Assembly (NCBI RefSeq): GCF_003086895.1 | Contig: NZ_CP026004.1 | Location: 1,212,721-1,276,720, forward strand | From: Stenotrophomonas sp. ESTM1D_MKCIP4_1 | GTDB taxonomy: Bacteria > Pseudomonadota > Gammaproteobacteria > Xanthomonadales > Xanthomonadaceae | Reading direction: 5' to 3' | Length of the DNA stretch: 64,000 nucleotides | In this document: piece after piece, positions 21,314 through 29,896 of the stretch | Layout of the letters: the number at the start of each line of letters is the position of its first letter | How positions within the stretch are numbered: position 1 is the stretch's first letter | Notes under the pieces: generated by a model | What the model was told of the DNA's origin: nothing | Database searches by the model: none | The model's input: the letters and a program-made list of their open reading frames with translations, nothing else | Made by a program: the position numbers and the translations under genes

Positions 21314-24141
21314 GCCAGGACTACAAGACCACCCTGAACCTGCCAGCCACCGAATTCCCGATGCGCGGCGACCTGCCCAAGCGCGAGCCGGGCATTCTGG
21401 CGCGGTGGGAAGAGCAGGGGCTCTACCAGCAGCTGCGTGACAACGCCGCCGGCCGCCCGCTGTTCGTGCTGCACGACGGCCCGCCGTACGCCAACGGCCG
21501 CATCCACCTGGGCCATGCGGTCAACAAGATCCTCAAGGACATCATCGTCAAGTCGCGCTACCTGGCCGGCTTCGATGCGCCCTACGTGCCGGGCTGGGAC
21601 TGCCACGGCCTGCCGATCGAAATCGCGGTGGAAAAGAAGTGGGGCAAGGTCGGCGTGAAGCTCGACGCCGTTGAATTCCGGCAGAAGTGCCGCGAGTTCG
21701 CCGAAGAGCAGATCAACATCCAGCGCGCCGATTTCAAGCGCCTGGGCGTGACCGGCGACTGGGACAACCCGTACAAGACCCTCAGCTTCGATTTTGAAGC
21801 CAACGAGATCCGTGCGCTGGCCAAGGTCGTGGCCAATGGCCACCTGGTGCGCGGCGCCAAGCCGGTCTACTGGTGCTTCGACTGCGGTTCGGCCCTGGCC
21901 GAGGCGGAAATCGAATACCAGGAAAAGGAATCGCCGGCGATCGACGTGGCCTACGCCGCGCGCGATGCGCAGGCCGTGGCCCAGGCGTTCGGCGTGAGCC
22001 TGCCGGGCGACGTCGAAGTGGCCGTGCCGATCTGGACCACCACTCCGTGGACGCTGCCGGCCTCGCTGGCCGTGTCGCTGGGCGCGGACATCCGCTACGT
22101 GCTGGCCGAAGGCCCGGCGCACAACGGCAAGCGCCGCTGGCTGGTGCTGGCCGCTGCGCTGGCCGAGCGCGCCCTGCAGCGCTATGGCGTCGAAAGCGTG
22201 GTGCTGCACGGTGAAACCACCGGCGCTGCGCTGGAAAACCAGCTGCTGGTGCACCCGTTCTACCCGCAGCGCGAAATCCTGGTGCTGAACGGCGAACACG
22301 TGTCCGACGAGGACGGTACCGGTGCGGTGCACACCGCCCCCGGCCACGGCCAGGAAGACTACGTGGTCAGCCAGAAGTACGGCCTGCTGGACAAGTACAA
22401 CGCCGGCCAGATCACCCCGGTCGATGGCCGTGGCGTGTACCTGGAATCGACCCCGCCGGCCGGTGGCGTGGTGCTGGCTGGCCAGCACCTGTGGAAGGCA
22501 CAGGACGCCATCGTCGGCGTGCTGCGCGACAACGGCGCGCTGCTGGCCTTCCACCCGATCCGCCACAGCTACCCGCACTGCTGGCGCCACAAGACGCCGG
22601 TGGTGTTCCGCGCCACCCCGCAGTGGTTCATCTCGATGGACAAGGCCAACCTGCGCAGCGATGCGCTGGCCGCCATCGACACCGTGGGCTGGTTCCCGAG
22701 CTGGGGCAAGGCGCGCATCCAGAGCATGGTCGATGGCCGCCCGGACTGGACCATCTCGCGCCAGCGCACCTGGGGCGTGCCGATCGCGCTGTTCACCCAT
22801 CGCCAGACCGGCGAGATCCACCCGCGCACGGTGGAACTGATGAAGCAGGTCGCCGACCGCGTTGAGGCCGAAGGCATCGACGTGTGGTATTCGCTGGACG
22901 CGGCCGAACTGCTGGGCGACGAAGCGGGCGATTACGAGAAGGTCACCGACATCCTCGACGTCTGGTTCGATTCGGGCGTCACCCATGAAGGCGTGCTGGC
23001 CGCGCGTGGCTTCGGCAAGCCGGCCAACCTGTACCTGGAAGGTTCGGACCAGCACCGCGGCTGGTTCCAGTCCTCGCTGCTGACCGGCGTGGCCATCGAC
23101 CAGCGTGCCCCGTACAAGCAGTGCCTCACCCACGGCTTCACCGTGGACGAGCACGGCCGCAAGATGTCCAAGTCGCTGGGCAACGGCATCGAGCCGCAGG
23201 ACATCATGAACAAGCTGGGCGCGGACATCCTGCGCCTGTGGATCGCCTCGGCCGACTACAGCAACGAAATGTCGCTGTCGCAGGAAATCCTCAAGCGCAA
23301 CGCCGATGCCTACCGCCGCCTGCGCAACACCGCGCGCTTCCTGCTGGGCAACCTGGATGGTTTCGATCCGGCCCAGCACCTGCGCCCGTTGAACGAAATG
23401 GTCGCGCTGGACCGCTGGATCGTGCACCGCGCCTGGGAACTGCAGGAAAAGATCAAGGCCGCGTTCGACAACTACAACATGGCCGAGATCGTCCAGCTGC
23501 TGCTGAACTTCTGCAGCGTGGACCTGGGTTCGCTGTACCTCGACGTGACCAAGGACCGCCTGTACACGATGCCGACCGATTCGCACGGTCGTCGTTCGGC
23601 GCAGAGCGCGATGTACCACATCGCCGAAGCGTTCACCCGCTGGATCGCACCGATCCTGACCTTCACCGCCGACGAGCTGTGGGGCTACCTGCCGGGCGAA
23701 CGCGCCGGGCATGTGCTGTTCACCACCTGGTACGACGGCCTGGCGCCGCTGCCGGCCGATGCCCAGCTCAACGCCGCCGATTTCGACCAGCTGCTGGCTG
23801 TGCGCGAGCAGGTGGCCAAGGTGCTCGAGCCGATGCGCGCCAACGGTGCCATCGGTGCGGCACTGGAAGCGGAAATCACCATCGCCGCCAATGAAGAGCA
23901 GGCCGCGAAGTGGCAGCCGCTGGCCGATGAACTGCGTTTCCTGTTCATCAGTGGCGACGTGCAGGTACGCCCGGCGACCACCGACGAGGTGTTCGTCAGC
24001 GCCCAGCCGACCCAGAAAGCCAAGTGCGTGCGCTGCTGGCACCACCGCGCCGATGTCGGCATCAATGCCGATCACCCGGAGCTGTGCGGCCGTTGCGCGG
24101 GCAACATCACCGGTGCCGGTGAAGTGCGGAGCTGGTTCTGA
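21310..24141 (+). CDS. ileS: Isoleucyl-tRNA synthetase
   Basis: 943 residues. Class I signatures are [19 protein letters not shown] (HIGH-type) and KMSKSLGNG. The C-terminal zinc site is [12 protein letters not shown] with CGRCAG. An editing domain lies between. The GTG start at 21310 overlaps the ribF stop (GTGA), and the stop overlaps lspA (TGATG), so translation is coupled along the operon. Confidence 0.98.
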   Translation: MSQDYKTTLNLPATEFPMRGDLPKREPGILARWEEQGLYQQLRDNAAGRPLFVLHDGPPYANGRIHLGHAVNKILKDIIVKSRYLAGFDAPYVPGWDCHGLPIEIAVEKKWGKVGVKLDAVEFRQKCREFAEEQINIQRADFKRLGVTGDWDNPYKTLSFDFEANEIRALAKVVANGHLVRGAKPVYWCFDCGSALAEAEIEYQEKESPAIDVAYAARDAQAVAQAFGVSLPGDVEVAVPIWTTTPWTLPASLAVSLGADIRYVLAEGPAHNGKRRWLVLAAALAERALQRYGVESVVLHGETTGAALENQLLVHPFYPQREILVLNGEHVSDEDGTGAVHTAPGHGQEDYVVSQKYGLLDKYNAGQITPVDGRGVYLESTPPAGGVVLAGQHLWKAQDAIVGVLRDNGALLAFHPIRHSYPHCWRHKTPVVFRATPQWFISMDKANLRSDALAAIDTVGWFPSWGKARIQSMVDGRPDWTISRQRTWGVPIALFTHRQTGEIHPRTVELMKQVADRVEAEGIDVWYSLDAAELLGDEAGDYEKVTDILDVWFDSGVTHEGVLAARGFGKPANLYLEGSDQHRGWFQSSLLTGVAIDQRAPYKQCLTHGFTVDEHGRKMSKSLGNGIEPQDIMNKLGADILRLWIASADYSNEMSLSQEILKRNADAYRRLRNTARFLLGNLDGFDPAQHLRPLNEMVALDRWIVHRAWELQEKIKAAFDNYNMAEIVQLLLNFCSVDLGSLYLDVTKDRLYTMPTDSHGRRSAQSAMYHIAEAFTRWIAPILTFTADELWGYLPGERAGHVLFTTWYDGLAPLPADAQLNAADFDQLLAVREQVAKVLEPMRANGAIGAALEAEITIAANEEQAAKWQPLADELRFLFISGDVQVRPATTDEVFVSAQPTQKAKCVRCWHHRADVGINADHPELCGRCAGNITGAGEVRSWF

Positions 24142-24665
24142 TGAGCACCGCGCGCCCGAACCCCAACGCACTGGTCTGGCTGCTGCTGTCGGCCGCCATC
24201 ATCGGTCTGGACCAGTGGTCCAAGGCCTGGGTGCTGTCGAGCCTGCCGGAGTTCCAGCCGGTGGTGGTCATCGACGGCTTCTGGAACTGGTACCGCACCT
24301 ACAACACCGGGGCAGCGTTCAGTTTCCTGAGCGACGCCGGTGGCTGGCAGAAGTACTTCTTCACCGTGCTGGCCATCGCCATCAGCGGCCTGATGGCCTG
24401 GTGGCTGCGCGGCACCGCCCGTGGCAACTGGAAAGCCGCAGTGCCGTATGCGCTGATCATCGGTGGTGCCATCGGCAACGTGATCGACCGCCAGGTGCAC
24501 GGTCACGTGGTCGATTTCATCCAGTGGTATATCGGTGACCATGTGTGGCCGGCCTTCAACGTGGCCGATTCGGCCATCGTGGTGGGTGCCGTGGGCATTG
24601 CCCTGTTTGGCCTGTTCGACGGCAAGTCCGCCAAAAAGGCGGATAATGCAACCCCGAAACCGTAA
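24141..24665 (+). CDS. lspA: Lipoprotein signal peptidase
   Basis: 174 residues with four hydrophobic segments. The catalytic aspartates are in [16 protein letters not shown] and [11 protein letters not shown], and the N-terminal motif is [12 protein letters not shown]. It cleaves prolipoprotein signal peptides in the inner membrane and is coupled to ileS, as in many bacteria. The fkpB gene often found after it is absent here. Confidence 0.97.
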   Translation: MSTARPNPNALVWLLLSAAIIGLDQWSKAWVLSSLPEFQPVVVIDGFWNWYRTYNTGAAFSFLSDAGGWQKYFFTVLAIAISGLMAWWLRGTARGNWKAAVPYALIIGGAIGNVIDRQVHGHVVDFIQWYIGDHVWPAFNVADSAIVVGAVGIALFGLFDGKSAKKADNATPKP

Positions 24666-24692
24666 GCCGGCCGCTGCCGGGAGACTGAACTG

Positions 24693-25643
24693 ATGGATGT
24701 GCTGCTCGCCAACCCGCGTGGTTTCTGTGCCGGTGTCGATCGTGCGATCGAGATCGTCAAGCGCGCGATCGAAACGCTGGGCGCGCCCATCTACGTCCGC
24801 CATGAAGTGGTGCACAACCGCTTCGTGGTCGATGACCTGAAGCAGCGCGGCGCGATCTTCGTCGAGGAACTGGACGAAGTGCCGGACAACAACACGGTCA
24901 TCTTCAGCGCGCACGGCGTGTCCCAGGCGGTGCGCCAGGAAGCCGATCGCCGTGGCCTGAAAGTGTTCGACGCCACCTGCCCGCTGGTGACCAAGGTGCA
25001 CTTCGAGGTCGCCCGCCACTGCCGTGCCGGCCGTGACGTGGTGCTGATCGGCCACGCCGGTCACCCGGAAGTGGAAGGCACCATGGGCCAGTGGAACCGC
25101 GAAGCGGGCACCGGCCAGATCTACCTGGTGGAAGACGTGGAGCAGGTCGCCACGCTGCACATCAACCAGCCGGAAAACTTTGCCTACACCACCCAGACCA
25201 CGCTGTCGGTGGATGACACCCGCGGCATCATCGACGCCCTGCGCGAGCGGTTCCCGCAGATGCAGGGCCCGAAGAACGACGACATCTGCTACGCCACGCA
25301 GAACCGCCAGGATGCCGTGCGCGACCTGGCCAAGCGCTGCGACCTGGTGCTGGTGGTGGGTTCGCCGAACAGCTCCAATTCCAACCGCCTGAGTGAGCTG
25401 GCCCGCCGTGAGGGCGTGGAGAGCTACCTGATCGACGGCGCGCACGAGATCGACCCGCGCTGGGTGGAAGGCAAGCAGCACATCGGCGTGACCGCCGGCG
25501 CTTCTGCACCGCAGGTGCTGGTGGATGGCGTGCTGGCCCGCCTGGCCGAGCTGGGTGCTAACGGCGTAGGCGAGCTGGATGGCGAGCCGGAATCGATGGT
25601 GTTCGCGCTGCCGAAGGAATTGAGGTTGCGTCTGGTCGATTGA
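24693..25643 (+). CDS. ispH: 4-hydroxy-3-methylbut-2-enyl diphosphate reductase
   Basis: 316 residues. It is the last enzyme of the MEP isoprenoid pathway and a [4Fe-4S] protein. The cluster cysteines are in [25 protein letters not shown] and [12 protein letters not shown]. The substrate motifs GHPEVEGT and [10 protein letters not shown] are also present. It follows lspA by 27 bases with its own Shine-Dalgarno (GGGAGA). Confidence 0.98.
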   Translation: MDVLLANPRGFCAGVDRAIEIVKRAIETLGAPIYVRHEVVHNRFVVDDLKQRGAIFVEELDEVPDNNTVIFSAHGVSQAVRQEADRRGLKVFDATCPLVTKVHFEVARHCRAGRDVVLIGHAGHPEVEGTMGQWNREAGTGQIYLVEDVEQVATLHINQPENFAYTTQTTLSVDDTRGIIDALRERFPQMQGPKNDDICYATQNRQDAVRDLAKRCDLVLVVGSPNSSNSNRLSELARREGVESYLIDGAHEIDPRWVEGKQHIGVTAGASAPQVLVDGVLARLAELGANGVGELDGEPESMVFALPKELRLRLVD

Positions 25644-25655
25644 CCGCGGGTGTGT

Positions 25656-25771
25656 CATCCACGCATGGCGTGGATCTACCGGCATCGGCTCCATCCACGC
25701 ATGACGTGGACGGAAACCCGCCATGATCGGCACATCGCGTCCCCGGTAGATCCACGCCATGCGTGGATGGA
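25656..25771. repeat. Three SMAG units with ATCCACGC stems
   Basis: ATCCACGCATGGCGTGGATC followed by CTAC, a degenerate CCATCCACGCATGACGTGGA, and a GTAGATCCACGCCATGCGTG unit lie between ispH and the M61 gene. The stem sequence differs from the GCCGGCC type, although the GTAG ends are kept. Confidence 0.85.
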
Positions 25772-25855
25772 CGCGCGCCCATGACCTTTGGCCATGGGGC
25801 CACGCACCGCACAGGCCTAGCATCGAGGGTTCCCCCCGTTGCTGGAACCTGCCTG

Positions 25856-27739
25856 ATGAAGACCCGTGCCCTGGTGATGTCCGTGCTGTTCGCGCTGGCG
25901 TCCACGCCTGCGCTGGCGCAGACCTCGCCGCCGGGCGATGCGGCGGCCCCCGGCCTGCTGCGCATCGACGTTGACGCGCGCGACCTGGCTCGCCGCATCT
26001 TCAAGGTAACCGCCACCGTGCCGGTCAAGCCCGGTCCGGTCACCCTGCTGTACCCGCAGTGGATTCCCGGCAACCATTCGCCCACCGGCCCGATCGACAA
26101 GCTGGCCGGCCTGCGCGTCACGGCCAACGGCAAGCCGCTGGCCTGGCAGCGTGACCAGTTCAACGTCTACGCGTTCAAGGTGGACGTGCCGGAAGGCGTG
26201 AGCGAGATCGTGGCCCACTTCGATTTCCTGTCCTCGCAGGGCGGCAGCCAGGGGCGCGTGGTGATGACCCCGGAAATGCTCAACCTGCAGTGGAACGCCA
26301 ATTCGCTGTACCCGGCCGGCGTTGATGCGCGCGACCTGCAGGCGCAGGCCAGCGTCACCCTGCCCAAGGGCTGGGCCTACGCCACCGCACTGGAAACCGC
26401 GCGCCGCGATGGCGACACCGTGGTGTTCAAGCCCATTTCCTACGACCACCTGGTCGATTCGCCGCTGTTTGCCGGCGAGCATCACCAGCGCATCGATCTC
26501 GACCCGGGCGCGAAGGTGCCGGTGCATCTGAATGTGTTCGCCGACGATGCCAAATCATTGAAGCCGACCGACGCGCAGATCAAGCTGCACCGCGCACTGG
26601 TGCAGCAGGCCGACAAGCTGTACGGCGCGCGCCACTACGATCACTACGAATTCCTGCTGGCACTGACCGACCGCCTTGGCGGCATCGGCCTGGAACACCA
26701 TCGCTCCAGCGAAAACAGCGCGGCCCCCGGCTACTTCACCGAATGGGACAAGAACGCGTGGATGCGCGATCTGCTGCCGCACGAATACACCCACTCCTGG
26801 AACGGCAAGTACCGGCGCGGTGCGGACCTGGCCACGGCCAACTTCAACGTACCGATGGGCGACAGCCTGCTCTGGGTGTACGAAGGCCAGACCCAGTTCT
26901 GGGGCCAGGTACTGGCCGCCCGTTCGGGGCTGTGGTCGTCCGACCAGGCGCGCGACATGCTGGCCAACGTGGCCGCCACCTATGATCGTGGCCGCCCCGG
27001 CCTGGCCTGGCGCGCGCTGCAGGACACCACCAACGACCCGACCATCGCCCAGCGCCGCGGGCTGGCGTATCGCAACTACCAGATGAGCGAGGACTACTAC
27101 TCCGGCGGGCAGATGGTGTGGCTGGAAGTGGAAGGCAAGCTGCGCGATCTGAGTGGCAACCGCCGCAGCCTGGATGATTTCGCACGCGCCTTCTTCGGTG
27201 TCGGTAATGGCGATTGGAACGTCAAGCCGTACACCTTCGAGGATGTGGTGGCGACCCTCAACGGCATCGCGCCGTACGACTGGGCCAGCTTCCTGCGGCA
27301 GCGCCTGGACGGCCACGGTCCGCTGACCGGCGGCCTGGAACTGGCCGGCTGGAAGCTGGCCTACCGCGATACGCCGAACGAGGCCTACAAGGCGCAGGAA
27401 AAGCGCGCCAAGGCCGCGCTGCTGGCGTACTCGCTGGGTGCCACCGTGCTCGATACGGGCGTGGTCGGCGATGTGATCTGGGACAGCCCGGCCTTCAACG
27501 CCGGCTTGGCACCGGGCATGAAGGTGATCGGCGTGGGCGGGCGCGAGTACAGCAGCGAGCGCCTGAAGGAGGCGGTCTCTGCCGCAGCCAAGGACAAGGC
27601 GCCCATCGTGCTGCTGGTGAAGCAGTTCGACCGCATCGACACGATGACCATCGACTACCACGGCGGCCTGCAGTACCCGGTGCTGGAACGCATTGCGGGC
27701 AAGCCGGACCGCCTTGCCGAGCTGTGGAAGGCGCGATGA
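25856..27739 (+). CDS. Exported M61-family peptidase with PDZ domain
   Basis: 627 residues. A signal peptide (LVMSVLFALASTPALAQ) is followed by an N-terminal beta domain and the gluzincin catalytic domain. The zinc motif HEYTH is at about residue 309 and the downstream Glu lies in LLWVYEGQTQFWGQ. A C-terminal PDZ domain (about 520-610) contains VWDSPAFNAGL-like text (VIWDSPAFNAGLAPGMKVIG). M61 enzymes are glycyl aminopeptidases, here probably periplasmic. ATG at 25856 gives the signal peptide; longer in-frame extensions lack one. Confidence 0.93.
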   Translation: MKTRALVMSVLFALASTPALAQTSPPGDAAAPGLLRIDVDARDLARRIFKVTATVPVKPGPVTLLYPQWIPGNHSPTGPIDKLAGLRVTANGKPLAWQRDQFNVYAFKVDVPEGVSEIVAHFDFLSSQGGSQGRVVMTPEMLNLQWNANSLYPAGVDARDLQAQASVTLPKGWAYATALETARRDGDTVVFKPISYDHLVDSPLFAGEHHQRIDLDPGAKVPVHLNVFADDAKSLKPTDAQIKLHRALVQQADKLYGARHYDHYEFLLALTDRLGGIGLEHHRSSENSAAPGYFTEWDKNAWMRDLLPHEYTHSWNGKYRRGADLATANFNVPMGDSLLWVYEGQTQFWGQVLAARSGLWSSDQARDMLANVAATYDRGRPGLAWRALQDTTNDPTIAQRRGLAYRNYQMSEDYYSGGQMVWLEVEGKLRDLSGNRRSLDDFARAFFGVGNGDWNVKPYTFEDVVATLNGIAPYDWASFLRQRLDGHGPLTGGLELAGWKLAYRDTPNEAYKAQEKRAKAALLAYSLGATVLDTGVVGDVIWDSPAFNAGLAPGMKVIGVGGREYSSERLKEAVSAAAKDKAPIVLLVKQFDRIDTMTIDYHGGLQYPVLERIAGKPDRLAELWKAR

Positions 27740-27749
27740 TGCCCTGGCA

Positions 27750-28072
27750 GTAGCGCCGAGCGTTGCTCGACTGCGTTGCTTCGGTAGAGTCGAGCGTTGC
27801 TCGACTGCATTGCTTCGGTAGAGTCGAGCGTTGCTCGACTACATTGCTTCGGTAGAGTCGAGCGTTGCTCGACTGCGGTGCTTCGGTAGAGTCGAGCGTT
27901 GCTCGACTGCATGCTTCGGTAGAGTCGAGCGTTGCTCGACTGCTTTTGCCAACCACAGTCGAGCAACGCTCGACTCTACAAAGGCACAGTCGAGCAAGCT
28001 CGACTCTACAAAAGCGCAGTCGAGCAACGCTCGACTCTACAAAGGCACAGTCGAGCAAGCTCGACGCTTCAA
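27750..28072. repeat. Ten-unit head-to-head SMAG array
   Basis: Six direct units (GTAGAGTCGAGCGTTGCTCG type, period about 34 bases, starting near 27750, 27784, 27818, 27852, 27887 and 27920) face four inverted units (CAGTCGAGCAACGCTCGACT or CAGTCGAGCAAGCTCGAC type, ending at 28072). The whole forms a 320-bp composite inverted repeat between the convergent M61 and trehalase genes. No coding frame in it is credible. Confidence 0.92.
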
Positions 28073-28077
28073 AGCGG

Positions 28078-29697
28078 TCATTCGACGTCGCCCGCGCTTT
28101 CGCAGATACGCTCTGGCGCGCACAGGCGATCCAGCAGGGCCAACGTCACCCCATTGCTCCAGCCGAAACCATCCTGCAGCGGGTACTCGCCGCCACCGCC
28201 GCCGCTGGCCGATCCATCCACCACGTACTTTTCCACCAGCTTGCCGTCGCGGTCGTAAACCGATTGCACCGTGCGCAGGAAACGTACCCCCAGTGTCCGC
28301 GCCAGCGCCTGCTGGCCATACTGCTGCAGCCCGTCCACCGCCACCCACTGCAGCGGCGCCCAGCCATTCGGCGCGTCCCATTGCTGCCCGGTTTCGCGCT
28401 GGGTGGTCAGCAGGCCGCCTGAGCGCAGCAGGCCCACTTCCACGGCATCGGCGGTGCGCCGCGCCTGTGCTGTCCCGGCAATCTTCAGCCACAGCGGGAA
28501 CAGCGCTGCGGCGGTAAGGGCAGGGCGTTGCTGCCCGCTGTCCAGGTCGCGGTCCACGTAGTAGCCCTGGCGTGCATCCCACAACTGCGTGTTGATGGCC
28601 GCACGGCGTGCGGCCGCCAGTTGACGGTAATGCCGTGCATCGCCACCCGCACCGGACACTGCGCTTGCCTGTGCCAACATTTGTTCCAGATGGAACAGCA
28701 GGCTGTTCAGATCCACCGGCACGATGGCGGTGGTGCGGATGCTGGACAGCTGCGCCGGGTCATCCAGCCAGCGCGAACTGAAATCCCAGCCGGATTCGGC
28801 ACCGGCGCGCAGATCGCGATAGACCTGCGCGGGTGGCCGCCCCGGTGCCTGCGCTGCGGTCGCCAGATCATCCGTCCACGATTCGGTGCGCGGCACGGCG
28901 CGCGCATCCCAGTAACGGTTGAGCAGCTGGCCATCGGCCAGTCGCACCACCCGCTCGTGGGCCTGGCCCGGGGCAAGCCCCTCGGCCCCGTGCATCCAGA
29001 ACGCATGTTCGATGCGCAGTTGCGGCAGGTAGCGCCGGTAGGCGTCATCGCCTTCGTGGCGGGCCAGCAGTTCCACCATCAGGCTGAAGAACGGCGGCTG
29101 CGAGCGGCTGAGGTAATAGCTGCGGTTGCCGTTGGGGATGTGACCGTACTGGTCCAGCTGCCAGGCGAAGTTGTCGACCATGTCGCGCACCTGCTGCCAG
29201 CGTTGGCTGGACGCCAGGCCGAGCAGGGTGAAATAGCTGTCCCAGTAATAGACCTCGCGGAAGCGCCCACCCGGCACCACGTAGGGATGGGGCAGGGGCA
29301 GCAGCGAACCGTGCGGATCGACGCTGGCGGTGTGCCGTTGCAGCACCGGCCACAGGCCTTCGATGTGCGCGCGCAGTGTTTCCCCTGCCGGTGGCACGTA
29401 AGCGGGCGCTTGCTCCGGCACGTTGAAGCGCGTGGCGATGAAATCGCGCAGCGTGTAGCCGGGTCGCTGCTGCGCGGCACGCCAATCGTCCAGCACGGCA
29501 GCAGCCGGCTGACGCGGCACGGCATCGGCGAAGGTCTTCTGGTCGGCGAACAGATGTGCGCGCTGCACCTGCTGGAAGAGCGGCGCCAGCTGCTGGTCGG
29601 GGGGCTCGACAGCGCGGGTGGGTGCCTCTGCAATTGCAGGGGCGATGCAAAGGGCCAACGCCAGCGACGCACCGGCCCGCAACAACGAAGGACGCAT
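28078..29697 (-). CDS. treA: Periplasmic trehalase (GH37)
   Basis: 539 residues with a signal peptide (LALALCIAPAIAEA). GH37 signatures are PGGRFREVYYWDSYFTLLGL and QWDAPNGWAPLQW. Other conserved blocks are ESGWDFSSRW and a Gly-rich GGGGGEYPLQDGFGWSNGV. It hydrolyses trehalose to glucose outside the cytoplasm. ATG at 29697 begins the signal peptide. Its 3' end touches the SMAG array. Confidence 0.96.
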   Translation of the reverse strand: MRPSLLRAGASLALALCIAPAIAEAPTRAVEPPDQQLAPLFQQVQRAHLFADQKTFADAVPRQPAAAVLDDWRAAQQRPGYTLRDFIATRFNVPEQAPAYVPPAGETLRAHIEGLWPVLQRHTASVDPHGSLLPLPHPYVVPGGRFREVYYWDSYFTLLGLASSQRWQQVRDMVDNFAWQLDQYGHIPNGNRSYYLSRSQPPFFSLMVELLARHEGDDAYRRYLPQLRIEHAFWMHGAEGLAPGQAHERVVRLADGQLLNRYWDARAVPRTESWTDDLATAAQAPGRPPAQVYRDLRAGAESGWDFSSRWLDDPAQLSSIRTTAIVPVDLNSLLFHLEQMLAQASAVSGAGGDARHYRQLAAARRAAINTQLWDARQGYYVDRDLDSGQQRPALTAAALFPLWLKIAGTAQARRTADAVEVGLLRSGGLLTTQRETGQQWDAPNGWAPLQWVAVDGLQQYGQQALARTLGVRFLRTVQSVYDRDGKLVEKYVVDGSASGGGGGEYPLQDGFGWSNGVTLALLDRLCAPERICESAGDVE

Positions 29698-29799
29698 GGC
29701 GTGCCTCCAGAAGGGTGTGCGGTCACTGTAGGTGAGGGGGCGTGAAAGCGGACTGCGGGTTGCCGTGGGTGGCGGCGAGCGTCCTTGACTGCCGCTTCG

Positions 29800-29887
29800 G
29801 TAGAGTCGAGCTTGCTCGACTGCTGTTGGAAGAGCAGTCGAGCAAGCTCGACGCTACAAGGGCACAGTCGAGCAAGCTCGACGCTGC
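29800..29887. repeat. Three SMAG units between treA and the receptor gene
   Basis: A direct unit (GTAGAGTCGAGCTTGCTCGA) is followed by two inverted AGTCGAGCAAGCTCGACGCT units. The last one ends about 10 bases from the stop codon of the TonB-dependent receptor gene. Confidence 0.88.
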
Positions 29888-29896
29888 GGACGCGCG

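Noticed and set aside
21034..24171. A 1045-codon minus-strand frame over ileS
   Set aside because: IleS on the plus strand has complete HIGH and KMSKS motifs. The opposite frame has no recognisable domain.
27750..28072. A CRISPR-like array with 34-base period
   Set aside because: The linkers are nearly identical rather than unique, half of the units are inverted, and each unit is a GTAG palindrome. No cas gene is nearby.
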